A stretch of DNA of 64,000 nt from Falciphora oryzae (Eukaryota > Ascomycota > Sordariomycetes > Magnaporthales > Magnaporthaceae), in the NCBI GenBank assembly GCA_000733355.1, contig JNVV01000074.1, forward strand, positions 22,055 to 86,054, given 5' to 3'. The notes under the pieces were generated by a model. The model was not told the DNA's origin. It saw only the letters and a program-made list of their open reading frames with translations, and made no database searches. Shown piece after piece: positions 1-12,824 of this stretch. The position numbers and the translations under genes were made by a program. Positions within the stretch are counted from its first letter, which is position 1. Every line of letters begins with the position of its first letter.

Positions 1-201
1 GAAATAAAATAATCGCAGTAAAGGTGCGAGGTAATGTACCCAACGTAACCGATATCATTCACAAAAAAAAAAAAAAAACAAGTCGTCGAGGCAATGGGGT
101 AAAGACAGCCCAGCCCGTCATCGTCCGCGTCGTCGGGTATAGGTCGATCTCAGGAGTGTAAGGATGAGGTAGTCAGATATAGGATAGACACAGGCCGCCA
201 T
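1..201. other. Downstream flank of the kinase gene
   Basis: AT-richer sequence immediately 3' of the kinase stop, with an A-run at about 63-78 (a T-run on the transcribed strand). It is most likely 3' untranslated region. No gene is visible. Confidence 0.5.
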
Positions 202-2842
202 CTAGTAGCCTGCCTGTCCGGGCATCTTGCCGAGCGAGTGGTTGCCCGAGGCGACGGGCGGGAGGTGGTTGTGGCAAAAGATCTTCTTGTTGCCGCAGCT
301 GCTCTTCTTGGAGGCGTCGATGGTGACGGTGGGGTCGTCGTAGCTCTCGAGCTGGCAGCACTCGACGTTCCTGAGCCAGCGGTTGCCGATGACCCCCGCG
401 ATCGAGATGCGCCGCGCCGGGTCCGGGTTCAGCATCAGCAGGAGCAGCTTGCGGAAGGCCGGGGGCTTGATGGCAAAGTCGAGCGGGCCGACGAAGGGGT
501 AGTCCAGGTCGCTGAGCACGGGCACGCCGCCCCCGGACGGCAGCTTCTCCTCGTCGCCCTCGTGCTTCTTGTTCCACTTGCTCCAGCCCCTGACCAGGGT
601 CGAGTAGTGCTGGTTGGACCCGTCGTCGCGCGCCTCCTTCCACAGCGGCGCGCCGAAGAAGAGGTTGATGGCGATGACGCCGGCGCCCCACACGTCGAGG
701 CCGCGGGGGTCGTACGGGGCGTTCTTGGCCAGCACCTCGGGCGACACGTACGGCATGCTGCCGCACAGGCCCGGGGAGCACAGGCGGACATCGCCCATAC
801 CGACGCCGCACTGGCCGCCCGCCTCGCGCAGGCCCGGGTGGATGCCGCTGAAGACCTCGGACACGCCAAAGTCGGTGATCTTGAGCTTGCTCTCCTTGGT
901 GATCAGCAGGTTCTCCAGCTTGATGTCGCGGTGCGCGATGCCGTTGGAGTGCAGGTAGTGCAGGCCCTGGATCAGCTGCTTGAAGAGGCAGAGGCGGTCC
1001 GCCTGCCGCGACTCCTCCCGCAGGTACTTCTTCTCCACGAGGCTGTACAGGTCGCCCTCGGAGCAGTACTCCATCACGTGGTTCCAGCGGCCGTGGTCGG
1101 TGCACAGCCGCGCCGTCTCGACGATGTTGGGGTGGTGCAGGCTCTTGGCGATGCTGTACTCGGACTTGACCTTGTTCTCGTAGTCTTCCTTCTTCTCCGC
1201 CGACGTCTTGCCGCGGAACTCCTTGACGGCGTACATCTCGCCGGGGCAGCCCTTGCGCATCATCAGCGTCACCTTGGACGTGGCGCCCTTGCCGAGGTGC
1301 TTGCCGTGACGGCCCAGGAGCTTGGATTGGTACTCAAACTCGCTCTGGAGCTCGACCACGTCGACGGTGAAGTCGTCGGGCAGGCTCAGGCTGAGCCGCC
1401 GCGCCTTCATGCCGGTGCCGGCCTCGGCAGGCATGGCCCACGGCTGCCGGAGCAGCTCGACCATGGGCGGCTGCCCGGCGGTCTGTTGGGGCACCGGTGC
1501 GGTCTTGACATGGTCTTTCTTGAGGTCGAAGCTGCTGGCTCGTCTCCTGGCCTGCGGACGCTTGGGCTTGCCGTTCTGGTTCTGGGCGCCATTGGTGTTG
1601 GCGTTGGCGTTGGCGTTGCCGTTCTTCTTGTCGCCAGTGACAAAGTTGACGGCTCGCGATCTCAGGCTCAGGCCGGTCGAGGAGCGGACCTTCTTCTTAA
1701 TGGCGGCAAAGTCGACGTGGTCGTTGCCCGAGGCGGCCGGGGGCGGCAGGGCCGAGGCGGCGGCGCGGTCCTTGGGCGAGAGCGTGCCGAAGGACGGCGA
1801 CGGCGGGCTGCTGGAGCGGGTGGTGGACTGCGAGGGCAGGTTGGAGCGGTTCATGGACCACCTGCGGCCGACCTGTTGTGGTGGCGGCTTCATCGAGACG
1901 TCTGAGAGGTGCATCTCGGCGGCCACGGGCGACTTGTCCGTGGTCGAGTTGGAGCGGCGGAAGAAGCTGAAGGAGCGCCTGCCAAACGAGGGCAGGGGAT
2001 TTCGCGAGTTGCGGCGCGAGGCCGAGGTGGGAGTGGGCGACGAGGGGGCGTTCGGGGCCGAGGCGGCGGGCGACAGCGGCGTGGGGAACTGCTCGGTAGC
2101 GATGGACGCCTGTTCTGAGGGCGCCTCGGAGACGGCGGTTTGCGGGACAGACTGTGGCTCGGGGAGCGGAGGCGCGGCCTTGGTGTTTAGTATCAGCGGA
2201 GCCTTTGCGGCGGCGACGGCCGGGGGGTGCAGAGGGGGAGCGAAGACGGTGGGGAAGTGGTGGTCGACCGACGAGGAGAAGGAGCTGGGGTGGTGTACTT
2301 TGTGGTTTTGTAGCGCGTGGAACTCCTGGGACTGGCGGCCGCTGACGGGAGTGACGGGCTCGTTCGGCGAGTCGCTCTCCGACTCATCCCCTTCCTCGAG
2401 GATCGGGCTCGACAGTTCTGTCGGGAATTGGCGTGGCGACGAGGACAGGCTGCTCTCGCCAGGGGCGCACGGCGAGGGCGCCTGAGAGGCTGGTTTTGCT
2501 GGGGCGGCTGGGTTGTTGGGGGTGCGGTGGGCACGGTGTGTTAGCAATTGGTGGCAGAAGGGCTCGAAAGGGGCGAGGGAATTGGGACGATTAATTATTA
2601 ATACGGGCTAGGGGGAACAAGGAATGGATGGGTTGATGCGCACCTTGTTCTTGTTCTTGGTCTTCTTGTTCTGGCTTTTGTTGTTGAGGCTCGACAATCG
2701 GCGCTATTGTCCGAGGCACCGAGCTCGTGGTGGTGGCGGGTAAAGGAGCAGCAGCAGCAGCAGCAGCAGTCATAGGCGCTTGGGGAACAGGCGGCAACGA
2801 GGCCAGGGTCGAGGTCGCCATTGTGCCGGTTGGACGGGTCAA
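202..2842 (-). CDS. HAL4/SAT4-like serine/threonine protein kinase
   Basis: Two exons, 2842-2644 and 2507-202, giving 834 aa. The 136-nt intron has donor GTGCGC, branch site TGCTAAC and acceptor CCCAG, and joins in phase 1. Residues 1-455 are low complexity (Ala, Ser, Pro, Gln), including a poly-Ala tract coded by a CAG-type repeat near 2750. The kinase domain runs from about 460 to 775: glycine loop GKGATSKV at 472-479, ATP lysine in AVKEF at 495, catalytic HRDIKLEN at 592-599, DFG at 612-614. The SMPYVSPEVL activation segment and NPDPARRISI C-lobe are typical of the yeast HAL4/SAT4, HAL5 and HRK1 group, which regulate plasma-membrane ion transporters; that role is inferred from the family. 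An unspliced reading would start at 2547, but the branch site and matching phase favour the two-exon model. The upstream neighbour is a 13-kb region without genes. Confidence 0.88.
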
Positions 2843-5800
2843 AGGAGGGAAAGCTGGAGCGGCACCAGCCTGGGTTTTAGCGGCGTGGTGTGTGCGCCTA
2901 CCTCTTGGGGTGCGGCACCCACTTTCCAGTCAATCAATTGCGTGCCGTTGATGGCGTTTAAAGATACGTCAGGGGGCAGCTGCAGGCTGCGGCGACAGGG
3001 GGGTGTCAGGGCGTTTCGATGGGGGCCACACAGCCCGCGGAGAACTCCCCAGCAAGGACGATGGGACAATCGGGCAGCCCGATCTGGCCTGCGCAAAGCA
3101 AATCCCACGCAAGAGTGATCACACCTGACCCAAGAGTTTTGTCTGGGTCTGTCGCTTGGTTGGCTGCGTCGGCTGCCCAGACCCTTTTTTTTGTCTTCTT
3201 TCTTCGATGGGTCTGCCCGTCTTGGTTCTGGAACACAGCGTGATCTGTAATCTGTAGCCCGTGCAGGTGATTTTCCGGTCAAGCGGCCCGACTGTTCTCG
3301 AAGCTGCAGCCGGCTTTCGGAGACGGGTGGGATCGAGCTTTCGGGGGTGTCCTGACTGCACAGCCCGGACCTGGAGACCCTTTTCAAGTCTCACGCGAGA
3401 TTTCAGCAGCTGGCGGGAGAGGCAAGTGTCCAAATCCGGTTGGCTGCCACTCTTGCTGCGTCAACTCGGAAAGGGGGTGCGGACGTAGCTGGAGCCAATC
3501 CCACGAGCCTTTTTTTCTCGACCAGGAAGGTGTGAGGGAAAAGTGAGGAGTCGGCTGCAGCAGCGACCTGCGTCTTGCCAGGATCGGGTGTCGTTTGCAG
3601 GGGCGCCCGCGTCTTTCTGTGCTGTTGAGCTCGTTAAGGTTCGTGGGGGATATGGACGGGTACAAAGTACAAGCGTCGTTGAAAGGGAGCGATGTCGCGG
3701 TGGTGGGTGGGTGTTGAAGTCGAGGGCAGTCGGTGCCCTTTTTGTTCGGCGTGCTCCGTCGGTTCAGCCGTCGATGCCCGGATCGTTCGACTGCTCGTTC
3801 GGCTGCTTTTTGAACGCCCCGAGGTCGGCCACGGCTTGGCCTGGGCAGTGCAAATGCGGATGGGTGGTGATGCTGGCTGCCGGGGGCATGGAAGCAAAAT
3901 AACGCCGGGCGGGTCCGAACCCTTGTTGGTTCCAGTGGTGGTGGTGGTGGTGGTGGTGGCGGTGATTCACTGCGCTGGCTTTGCTTTCCCTAGCTTCTCG
4001 TGCTCTGCCTCTTTTCACTTTCTCTATGGCCCAAACTTCGAGTCGAACCGGCAGTCAAGCTTGGCAGGGCCCCCGGGTCGGTATGGCCTGGCTGATAGCG
4101 TCGTCGATGCGTCGAACGAAAAGTCTTGTCGCTCTCGACAAGCCCGGTGGCGTTCCTTGGAACTCGCGGGTCCTGGGAGAGGGAGGGTTCGAGGACTGGT
4201 GCCGATCTGCAGGGCGGCAACCGGGGCAGGCAGGCACGCTCCAGCAGCAAGACTGGGGGTGCGGGCGCAGTAATAAGAAAGCAAGAAACGGCAGAAAGAA
4301 GGTTTCCAGTGACGACGTCCACCCAAGGGGCAACTGGGTCCAGACGAGAACTGGAAGAATTCAGGGGAAGGGCGAGAGGCGTCTACCGCCGTCTCTTTAT
4401 TTTATCTTTTCCCCGTTTTATTTTTTTCCCCTCTGGGTGGCAGGTCGGCCGGGGCAGGCCAGGCGGGTGTTTTAAAGAAACAGCCAACCTGCAGCAGCCA
4501 GCTCTGCTTGCCTGTGCAAGTCGGGGTGGCCAGTGACGGGGACGGACGGACCCTTCCAACCCGACAAGGGGTCTGCTCTCTGTCACTGTTTCGGTGGAGA
4601 GGGTATAGATGTGGAAAACCGGCGGGGCGATATTACCTGGGACCCCGGGGGATTTGTGCGCCATCATTTGCCAATTTCTCTCGTGCAAGTTGGTACCTCG
4701 ACCTCTGAGCATATGCACCGGCTACTTTATTTTTTTTGTTTTCTTTCCCTCCCTGGCAATGGCCGTGGCCAAGAGGTGCACGCATCTTGGATGTCGATTC
4801 GGTTACGTGTAGAAGCACGCCTTGGACGCTGGGTATTGTTCGTCGGTGCCGTAGAGTTACCCAACTGCCAGCCACCAAGTCATATATCATTCTGGTCATC
4901 CATACAGTTTGGCTGGCGCACTCTGCCCGTGTTTGCTGGGCAAAGTGGTTTTGTAGCGGTACCTGGCTGGCTGTTTGCCCAGCTCACATATCCCAAACTG
5001 TCGGAGCCTCGAGAAGGAGCCCGGTGTACAGGACATCCACGTCAACGACCGAGCCGCCCGTCTAGGCGCATCCCTCCCCATGGCTCGCTGCTAGCACAAA
5101 CCTGCAAGCCTCTTGGCTCTGTCACACCTGGCTCGTGTGCCATTGCCGTGGCGCTCAACAACGCTCAGCACATACATGCCGACATCGACATACCCAGTCC
5201 ACCGGCACTGCGACCGACCTGCCGTCTATTCCCCAGAGCCAAGCCAAGCGCTCCTGCGACAAGAGGCCAAACGAGCCTGGGAGAAGCACCCGTGGGGGAT
5301 ACGAAGCCAGTCAAAAGCTGTCGTTGTGATCAGATTAGGTCAGGCTTATTATTCAAAAATCGGTGCCGGCCCCGGGGGGGGCGTGGGGTGGGCGTGTGCC
5401 ACGGGCCATCCTAGGCACAGTGCAGTCCTCTAAACAAGGACGAGGGGGAGGGGTGTGGCGAAGAACCGGAGAAGCTGTCACCCTCCCAAGGAAGGGAGAT
5501 GTCGGGATGTAGATTCACACCAGAATTCAGACCGACGGGCTGTCCCCGAGTCGCGAGACTTGCAGGGGGTACTGTGGCCAAGGTCCAGGTACCTTGGCTG
5601 CATGGGAGCTGGCTTTTTTCTTTTTCCTTTCTTTTTTTTTGAGAAGGCCAAATAGGAGTCAAGACCAAGTAAATGAATTGGCCGGCGCACTGACGGCCCA
5701 GGCAGCCAGCAGCCGGAATAAAGGCTACTCTTGTTCCTCTTCGGGAATCGGTCTGGGAAAAAAAAAAGCACAGGCAGTGAGAGATGCCCGGGGGCGCAAT

Positions 5801-8800
5801 CGCCAAAAAACCACCAACGCCCGCCAAAGGCTTCTCGGTGCCGGCCTCTTGGCGCCGTGGCAGAAACACTCTTGACGTGCCAAGGCGAGGGCACATCCTC
5901 TTAGGTACGTGCTTCGTAAGAGTTAGCTACCAGATGACATGGGCGTGTGGGCGCACGATGTAGCACATCCATCGCCGGGCGAGGCTGCGACTTGGGTGCT
6001 GCAGCTCAACAACGATGGGACAGACACTTACACCCATCCAGTAAACCGCGGTTCACACATCCACACCACGTACTCGCATACACTCGAGCCGGAGATAATC
6101 CCCATCTTGGGTCATGTCATCTCCTCTCCTCCTGGCCCTTCTCTCTCTGGCTCCCAAATTTGAGCGATTTTCTGGCAAAACCAAAAAAGAACCACGGCGG
6201 GGCCCGCACCAGCACCCCGTCCACTGCTGCAGCGTTCCCGATGGTGCTTTGCTGCTTGCTGCTGGGCCCGTTTGTCGGGTCCCCGCCGACCCGTAGCCTC
6301 ACGACGGAGGGGGGATGGATCACTGACGCGATGGGCGCGACTGGGGAGAGGCCCAATGGCAGCGCTGGTTTCCATGGGTCTGGTGGAGAAGCGTGCCCCC
6401 TCACTGAAGCCCACACCACCTCGACAAGACAAAGACCGAGGAAGCGTTTGGGTTAGAGGAGGGTTGTTACCAAAATAAGTTGCCTGCATCCATGGCACTT
6501 TGGGCCTGCCCTCGCTTTGTCCCCACGGCGAGGGGGACCCCAGCCACCGTTCATTGGTGGGGTTCCTGCACATGATGCCGTCCAAGCAGGAATGAGACTT
6601 CTTTTCCCCGACCCTCGCTACAGCGATACTTCCTCGTGCATCATCGTCTTCTAGAAGTTCCAAGGGGCCGCCATTGTCTGCACGACTAGATGTGGGAGGG
6701 AGGATCAAGCAGACACGCACGTGTTTGCCCAGAGCCCTCGCCATCTGGGCGCCTGGGCTTGCACTCGCCCGCACTGCATCCCTGCGGCAGGGCAGACAAC
6801 CAACTTGCTCCGCTGCCAATGTCTGGGCGAATTGCGAGGGTTCTGCCTTGCCGCTTCGATCCATGTGGAGCCACGCCCGGAGAGCCAAGAGAGAGAGGTG
6901 TGAGATTGGAGCTGCTCAACCCGTCTTGGTCGGCAGGCATTTTACGTATGTATTAGCAGCGGGCTTCCCCTTCGTCTCCTTGTCTGGTTACACACATAGA
7001 TGCGTCCTTTCTCGGCAGATGACGAGGGCTTGTTGCTAGTCTGCTGCTCCTGGATTGTGGAGCGGTTGCGCTGCCAAGCCTGTCGTTGCGAGATGCACTG
7101 AGACCCTGCTGAACAGCCCAGCCGGCTTCCCCCAGCTTTGATAGGCCCGCATCCAGCAAGTTCGAACGTCGCCTGTGTTCGGTGTATTGACTGCCACCGC
7201 TTTTACTCTACTCGCAGCCAATCGCCATTTAAGCATACTCTCTTTAGCGACAGAAGGCCAAGAAGAACTTGTGGAATAAGGGATTGCCCTGCACCACCAA
7301 CGCGGTCTTTTCGCTGTCGGCTCGCCCACACGGCACCGGAATCCAGGCTGGGAACCAAGCGAGCCGAGGCGGTGGGAGGAGTCAGGAAGGAATGCGGGAC
7401 TCCGATTCATCATCCTCTTCTCCTCGCCCATTCTATCTCCGGGGCTGGAGACCACAACCATCGTCCTGGCTCATTAAAGTGGGAACGCCTCGGCAAAAAC
7501 GCCGCCCTCGCTCCCTCGCTTCCGCGGCCCTATTGCATCATAGGCTCCAGTTCAATATTCCCTCCTGGGCGGCTCTTGGTGGAACGCAGGTGACCTACCG
7601 CTGATGAGGAATAAGCACCTTGACTGGTCATAGTATGCTTGGTAAAATATGCCCCCGAATAAGACGGCGCCGGACTGGGTAGGTGCACGCGGTCGTTGTT
7701 GGTTCGGCGCCAACTCGACAGACATCGGGCCATATTCCACGGGACAAAACAAAGACTGAGCAATGTTGTTCTTCCGCATATCTGCATCCAGTTTGTATCC
7801 TCCATGACGCCATGCCACCTTTTTGTTGCGGGGGCACACCACCACACCCTCATATCAAGGTCCATCTTTCTCCGGCGCGCCTTTGGCTCGCGCTCAGCGG
7901 AATGGAAATGCAAATATGGACCCTTTTTTTCGTAGCCCACTTGCTCGAGTCAAGACGCTTGCCCCCGATCGCGAGAAGCGAGGCGCGAGCGAGATCGACG
8001 GGAACCCTCGGAAACAATCGCAGGGCTTTTGCCTGCATGCTTTCCTTATCGCCTCATCATATGGGTTCTCTGCCAAAGTGTTTTCCACGTCTTGAATTGT
8101 TTTGTTCGGGACAACCGGCAGGCAGCACATGGGAAATCCACGGCCGGCCGACGGGAGGAGTGGGAGAGGATGGAGGGAAATGGGTAAAGGGAGAGGACAG
8201 CCCCCTGCATGGCGCTTGCTTTGCTGCGAACCCAGCCAATCGCCGCCGACCCGAGTTTGGATGCCCCCAATGCATGACATGGCCTCAAAGCGCACAGCCG
8301 AGGTTGGACCCTGGCTGGCCAGACCGGGTTCGACTTCCATGGAGCAAGCAGCAACACGTGCGTACAGCACGAGAGAAGATGGACGTGGCAGAGCCCATCG
8401 CCGGGACGATCGACTCGGCTCGAGACGCTTGCTGAATGAAGATCAGGGCGGGACGCAGACAGACGCGCGCTCGCACCTCAACGTGTGATGGGGGAGCCAC
8501 TCACTGGTGGAGGTCTCCAGATGCTGCAGACACAGGCTTCGTTATTTCGGGCGCTTCTCGGCTGTTTCTGCCGGGACGCGATACCGAATCGACCCTGTCA
8601 GTCTTTTAGTTCGGTGTGTGTCCCGAGCCGGCATGCACTCAGCCACGCCAAGAAGCGCGGGTTTGCTCTGTTGTCCCCTGTGGGAAAGCAGAACGGCACA
8701 ATGCCAAGATGGCAGTTGCAGCAAAGGCACGCAGAGGTCCGGATGGCGATTTGCGAAATTTGCCTTCTTTTTGGATGGTGATCGTCTCGTCAGAGGGCAT

Positions 8801-11759
8801 GCGATGCACCGACGGGCTTGGCGAAACAGCCCGTGTGTCTATCCCATCGTGTCCCACTCCCAGAAATACCACATAAACGGCCTAGAAGGAAACGGCAAAG
8901 CAGAAACAGAAGGGCCACGGTCCTACCCGGCGTGGCACGTCCGTCTTTCTGATATTCCAGCCAAGAACCAAAAGCGGCGGGCTACAAGTCTTGGCGTGTT
9001 TAGCCGTGTATCAAAGGACGCGAAAGATCGTCCTGGCCAAGACACCGAAAAATATTAAACACGTCGGGACTCGGGTAAAGCAAAAAAAGCAACAAAACAC
9101 ATCATATCGGCCTGCCCGTGCAAAAGGACAACAGAGACTGCCGGCGGCTTTTGCTTCTCTTGGCACGGCGATCGATGATGGCCTCTCTCTCCGGATGAGG
9201 AAATCTCGTCTGGCTCTGGCCTTGCGGCCCCCTTGCTCACACACACACCTCATGCCCACAACGAACGACACTCGCATCACGACCTGCTCCCAAGCTAGCG
9301 TCTAACCCGGTGAGGGGCGATGCGACGGGGAAAGGGGGCACTACGGAGGAGACCCCCACGCCGCTGTGCATTTCGCATCTCGCTAGTTTGCGCGTCGACG
9401 AAAGATAGCAGACAAAAATTTCCTGTTTGTCCAGCCCAACGTACAGCAGAGCAGAGCAGAGCAAACAAATCAGGCTTTTTTTTTTCTCGACGCCTGCATT
9501 GCATTCCATCAATTGCATCCCATCCAACCCAACAATCCCGCACCCAGCCACAAACAGCCAAGCCTGGATCCCGGGTTCGATATTGTAAGTAATATTGGTT
9601 GGTTGGTCTTTTCCAGCTCCGTATTCACCCGTTCCTTCCATCCATCCAGGTTTCTTCCGTCCACCCGTCGTCCTTCCAGCTTCCGCCGTGAACCTCAAAA
9701 CCTCCCCGTGGGGGACGAGGGCCGGCCACCCCTTCCCGGCAGACACTTCGCCCCCGCACTGCACCCAAAAGCGCATTCTGTCTCTTCCTCTGATTTGAGC
9801 GACACGAGGAAAGTGGTGCGGCGTGACGGGCGTCACGGCAAAAAGAAGCGACTTGGCGCTTTTTGTCAAAGCCAAGGGAGTCGCCAAAACCGGATGTCTG
9901 CAGCTGCTTTAATTCTCTCACCAAATTGTTCATACCTCCTTCTCCCGTTTCCGGAAGGTACAGACTTTGCCCGTGTGCTCCTTCATGCTCCCTTGGCGAT
10001 GGCGGTCGTGTGATGCGAGGCGCCCAGCCAAATTCCCGCACATCAATCGAAGCCAAGCAAGCCGGCGTCAAGACCTTGTCTGCCATGTCACGGCCACCCG
10101 TCTGGGCAATACTGCAGCAAGCCTCCTTTTTTTCCTCCCAAGTGATTGCCGGCAGGGGTTGTGAGATGAAGCGTTTGTTGGCATTCCTACACCAAAGAAA
10201 CAGGGGGGATGGGACAAGTGCCGGGACGGGCTTGTCCTTGGCAGAGCATGCAAGGAAATCCCCTATTCTGCTGCGTCTTCTCGGGTGCCATGTTGAGCGT
10301 CAGAGTTGACCGCCTTGCCTTGGAAGGGGACTCACAAGGCCGGGGTGATGCCCGCCTGCAAGCCTTACGGGGAAGTTGATCGTGTGAATGTGGTCTCTGC
10401 CCTCAAAGCCGCCTGTCGCCTTACGTGTGTACACACGGTCCCTAGAAAAAAACGGGCACCTCTGCAGTGCACCGCTTGAAATCCTTATTTCTCGGCCAAA
10501 CTGACGCAACACAACCGACCCCAAATTAAACCCAGAAAAAAATAGGGAAATATCTGTAGACTTTAGTCTAGGTGGTGCTAGTGGTGCAGGTGTTGCAACT
10601 GGTGTAAGTGGTGCGCTGGTGCAGCGCAGAGGTGCATGTTTTCTCGTAGGGACCGTCCTTGAGGGGAACCTCCCTGCCGGCGTTGAGGCGGCCGCCTCGC
10701 CCAGTATGTTTTTGGAAGACGTGTGGGTGGAGAGCGACGCACACGCAGCCGGCCAATGCGATGGTGTTGCTGGCCATTGCTGTTTGCGGGAAAAACACAT
10801 GTCCGGGCGGGCAGGGCAGCCGGATCCACAGGGAAAGCTAGCGGGGGCGCCAGCGGCGGGCGAGTGGCGGTGAGTCTGCCCTGCCTGCCCCGGCAGCCCG
10901 GACATGCTTGCTGGCCGGGGCGCTTGTTCCGTCACAATTCTTTTTTTGCGGCCTGTGCATATCTCCCGCTGCGGGTTTTTCAGGACAATCAATTTTCGCG
11001 GCAGCTTTTTAATTTAGGTATGCACCTACCCGGGCATTTTTGACACTGCAGACAAGTCTCTTGGCGTCTGTCCTGTCGTCCAGGTACCCGTCGTCGCACA
11101 CAGCGGCGATGCGCCCCGTGATCGCCTGCTCCCTCTTTGGGTTTGTGTGACAGCGAACCTCGCGCGTGCGGAAAATGAGCCGGGGGATTGTAGAGTAGAG
11201 AAAAAAAAAAACAGAGACCGGTGGCGGACGGATCGGTCATCACCAAGAAGCATACAACGGGCAGCCCAGGCGCAGCACGACAGAAGAAAGCCGCCCTGTC
11301 GTGGCAGCCAAGGCTCCGGTGTGACGCTTCGTTGGGAGGCGTGGGTGCAACCACTGCTGCTTTCTCCCTCGTCCTCCGCCTCTGTGGCTGCCGTTTCATC
11401 AAATCTTCCCTCTACTCCCCCACAGCTAGCATGGGCTGCAGACACGAAGTGAAGGGCTGCTGTGCGGTTTTTCTTCTTCTGTTCGGGGTGTGCAGAAAAA
11501 AAAAGAAAAGCCTCCTTATTTGGCATCGGTCAAAATACCTCATGAGTGTCAGACACTGTGCGCTCGATACCGACACGCCCCCTCCTCCGGTCCCCGTGCC
11601 ATCATCACACAAAGCAAAACGAAAACCACGTAGCAGCAGATGGCGTCCGGACGTCTCCCCCGGCGCCCTCAGCCTGCTGCATACGCTCCCGCCGGTCCTT
11701 GCTGCCGGCCGGGTATACGTACCCATGTGTTGGGGATGTGGGATACAAGCCGAAATATC

Positions 11760-11788
<29 letters not shown>
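11760..11788. repeat. Poly(A) tract, 29 nt
   Basis: Uninterrupted run of A on the + strand inside the gene-free region. There is no flanking element structure to suggest a retroposon tail. Confidence 0.9.
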
Positions 11789-11792
<4 letters not shown>

Positions 11793-12806
11793 GAGCTCCT
11801 ACTAGGCCCGGCGCCAAACACCGTCAAGTGCCAACCTAACCACGCAGCCGTGCGCAACTCGAAGGGTGTGTGGCAGGACGCGCGGTTAGAACTGCCCGTC
11901 AACCCGTCAGAGTTGCTGCTTCCTGCCAGTGCCACTCGGAGGAAGGCAAGAGGGCTGCCGCCCCTTTCCCATGTTTGGAGAACGGGGCCACGCAAGGCCT
12001 GTCTTCCTTCCTTCCCATGGCGGCCTGCCTCTTCAAAGTCGGTCAAACGTGCAGGTCTGTGTTGCGTTGCGTTGCGCTGCGTTCGCGTTGGCGCCGTCCC
12101 GTCCACTGAGCTCTCCTTCCTGTTTCTATTTTCCCACACCCCCATCTCTTACTCCAATGAATCTCGTCACCGGGCTGGGGCTTATCCCTTAGTCTAGTCT
12201 AGTCTGGGTCGCATCCATCGATGTCGGGCGACCCTTTGGGGGCCTTTCGATCAATCAATTGCAGTCGCGAAATTCGTGGCTGGCGAGCAGTAACATTGGA
12301 GGGAGGCCTGAAAAAGGGCGACACCGCAAGATGCCCTGTTCACCAGGGTCCCCTTTGATTCCGCATGCGGTGCACGCTCTCCTGGCAGGGATTCCAGCGA
12401 CTCGTTATTTTTGCTCGTTCGTTGCAGTGGGGACCTCGGACGAAAAATTCAGACAGTCGTCGCCCAGGGGAAACAAAAAAAAACTGTCTGGCTGGCTTTT
12501 TTTCTTGGCTCAAGTCTAACTTTTCTTCCTCCGTGTCTCTCACATACATTTGAGCCTCACGGTCCCTCCCTTTCGGACCACCCCGGCGTCGCCTTGGGGA
12601 CTCTTGGCATCGGGCGGGAATCGAGAGCCGGGCAAACCCTATCGTGGGGGACGAGCCTGTCAAAGCCTCCGCCCTGGGCGCGCCAAGAGCGTCTAAGCAA
12701 GGGGCGACGCTGCTTGTTTGCGTGGGTTGCGCCGGCTCATCCCCTTTCTCCCCTGCTTTTTGAGGAAGCCAAGCGACAATGGGCGAGTAAAAGCAACATT
12801 GGAATC

Positions 12807-12824
12807 TTTTTTTTTTTTTTTTTT
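12807..12824. repeat. Poly(T) tract, 18 nt
   Basis: Uninterrupted run of T on the + strand inside the gene-free region. Confidence 0.9.

Noticed and set aside
238..1905. Long + strand open frame of 555 codons
   Set aside because: Antisense shadow of the kinase exon, produced by its GC-rich third positions; Val/Ala/Leu/Arg-rich with no domain.
4533..5414. + strand open frame of 293 codons
   Set aside because: Rich in Arg, Cys, Trp and Pro, with no hydrophobic core pattern or motif; reads like translated non-coding DNA.
6112..6888. - strand open frame of 258 codons
   Set aside because: No domain, atypical composition, several overlapping frames of similar length.
10300..10992. - strand open frame of 230 codons
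   Set aside because: Low-complexity Pro/Thr/Ala part derives from a GGTG-type degenerate repeat; no conserved motif.
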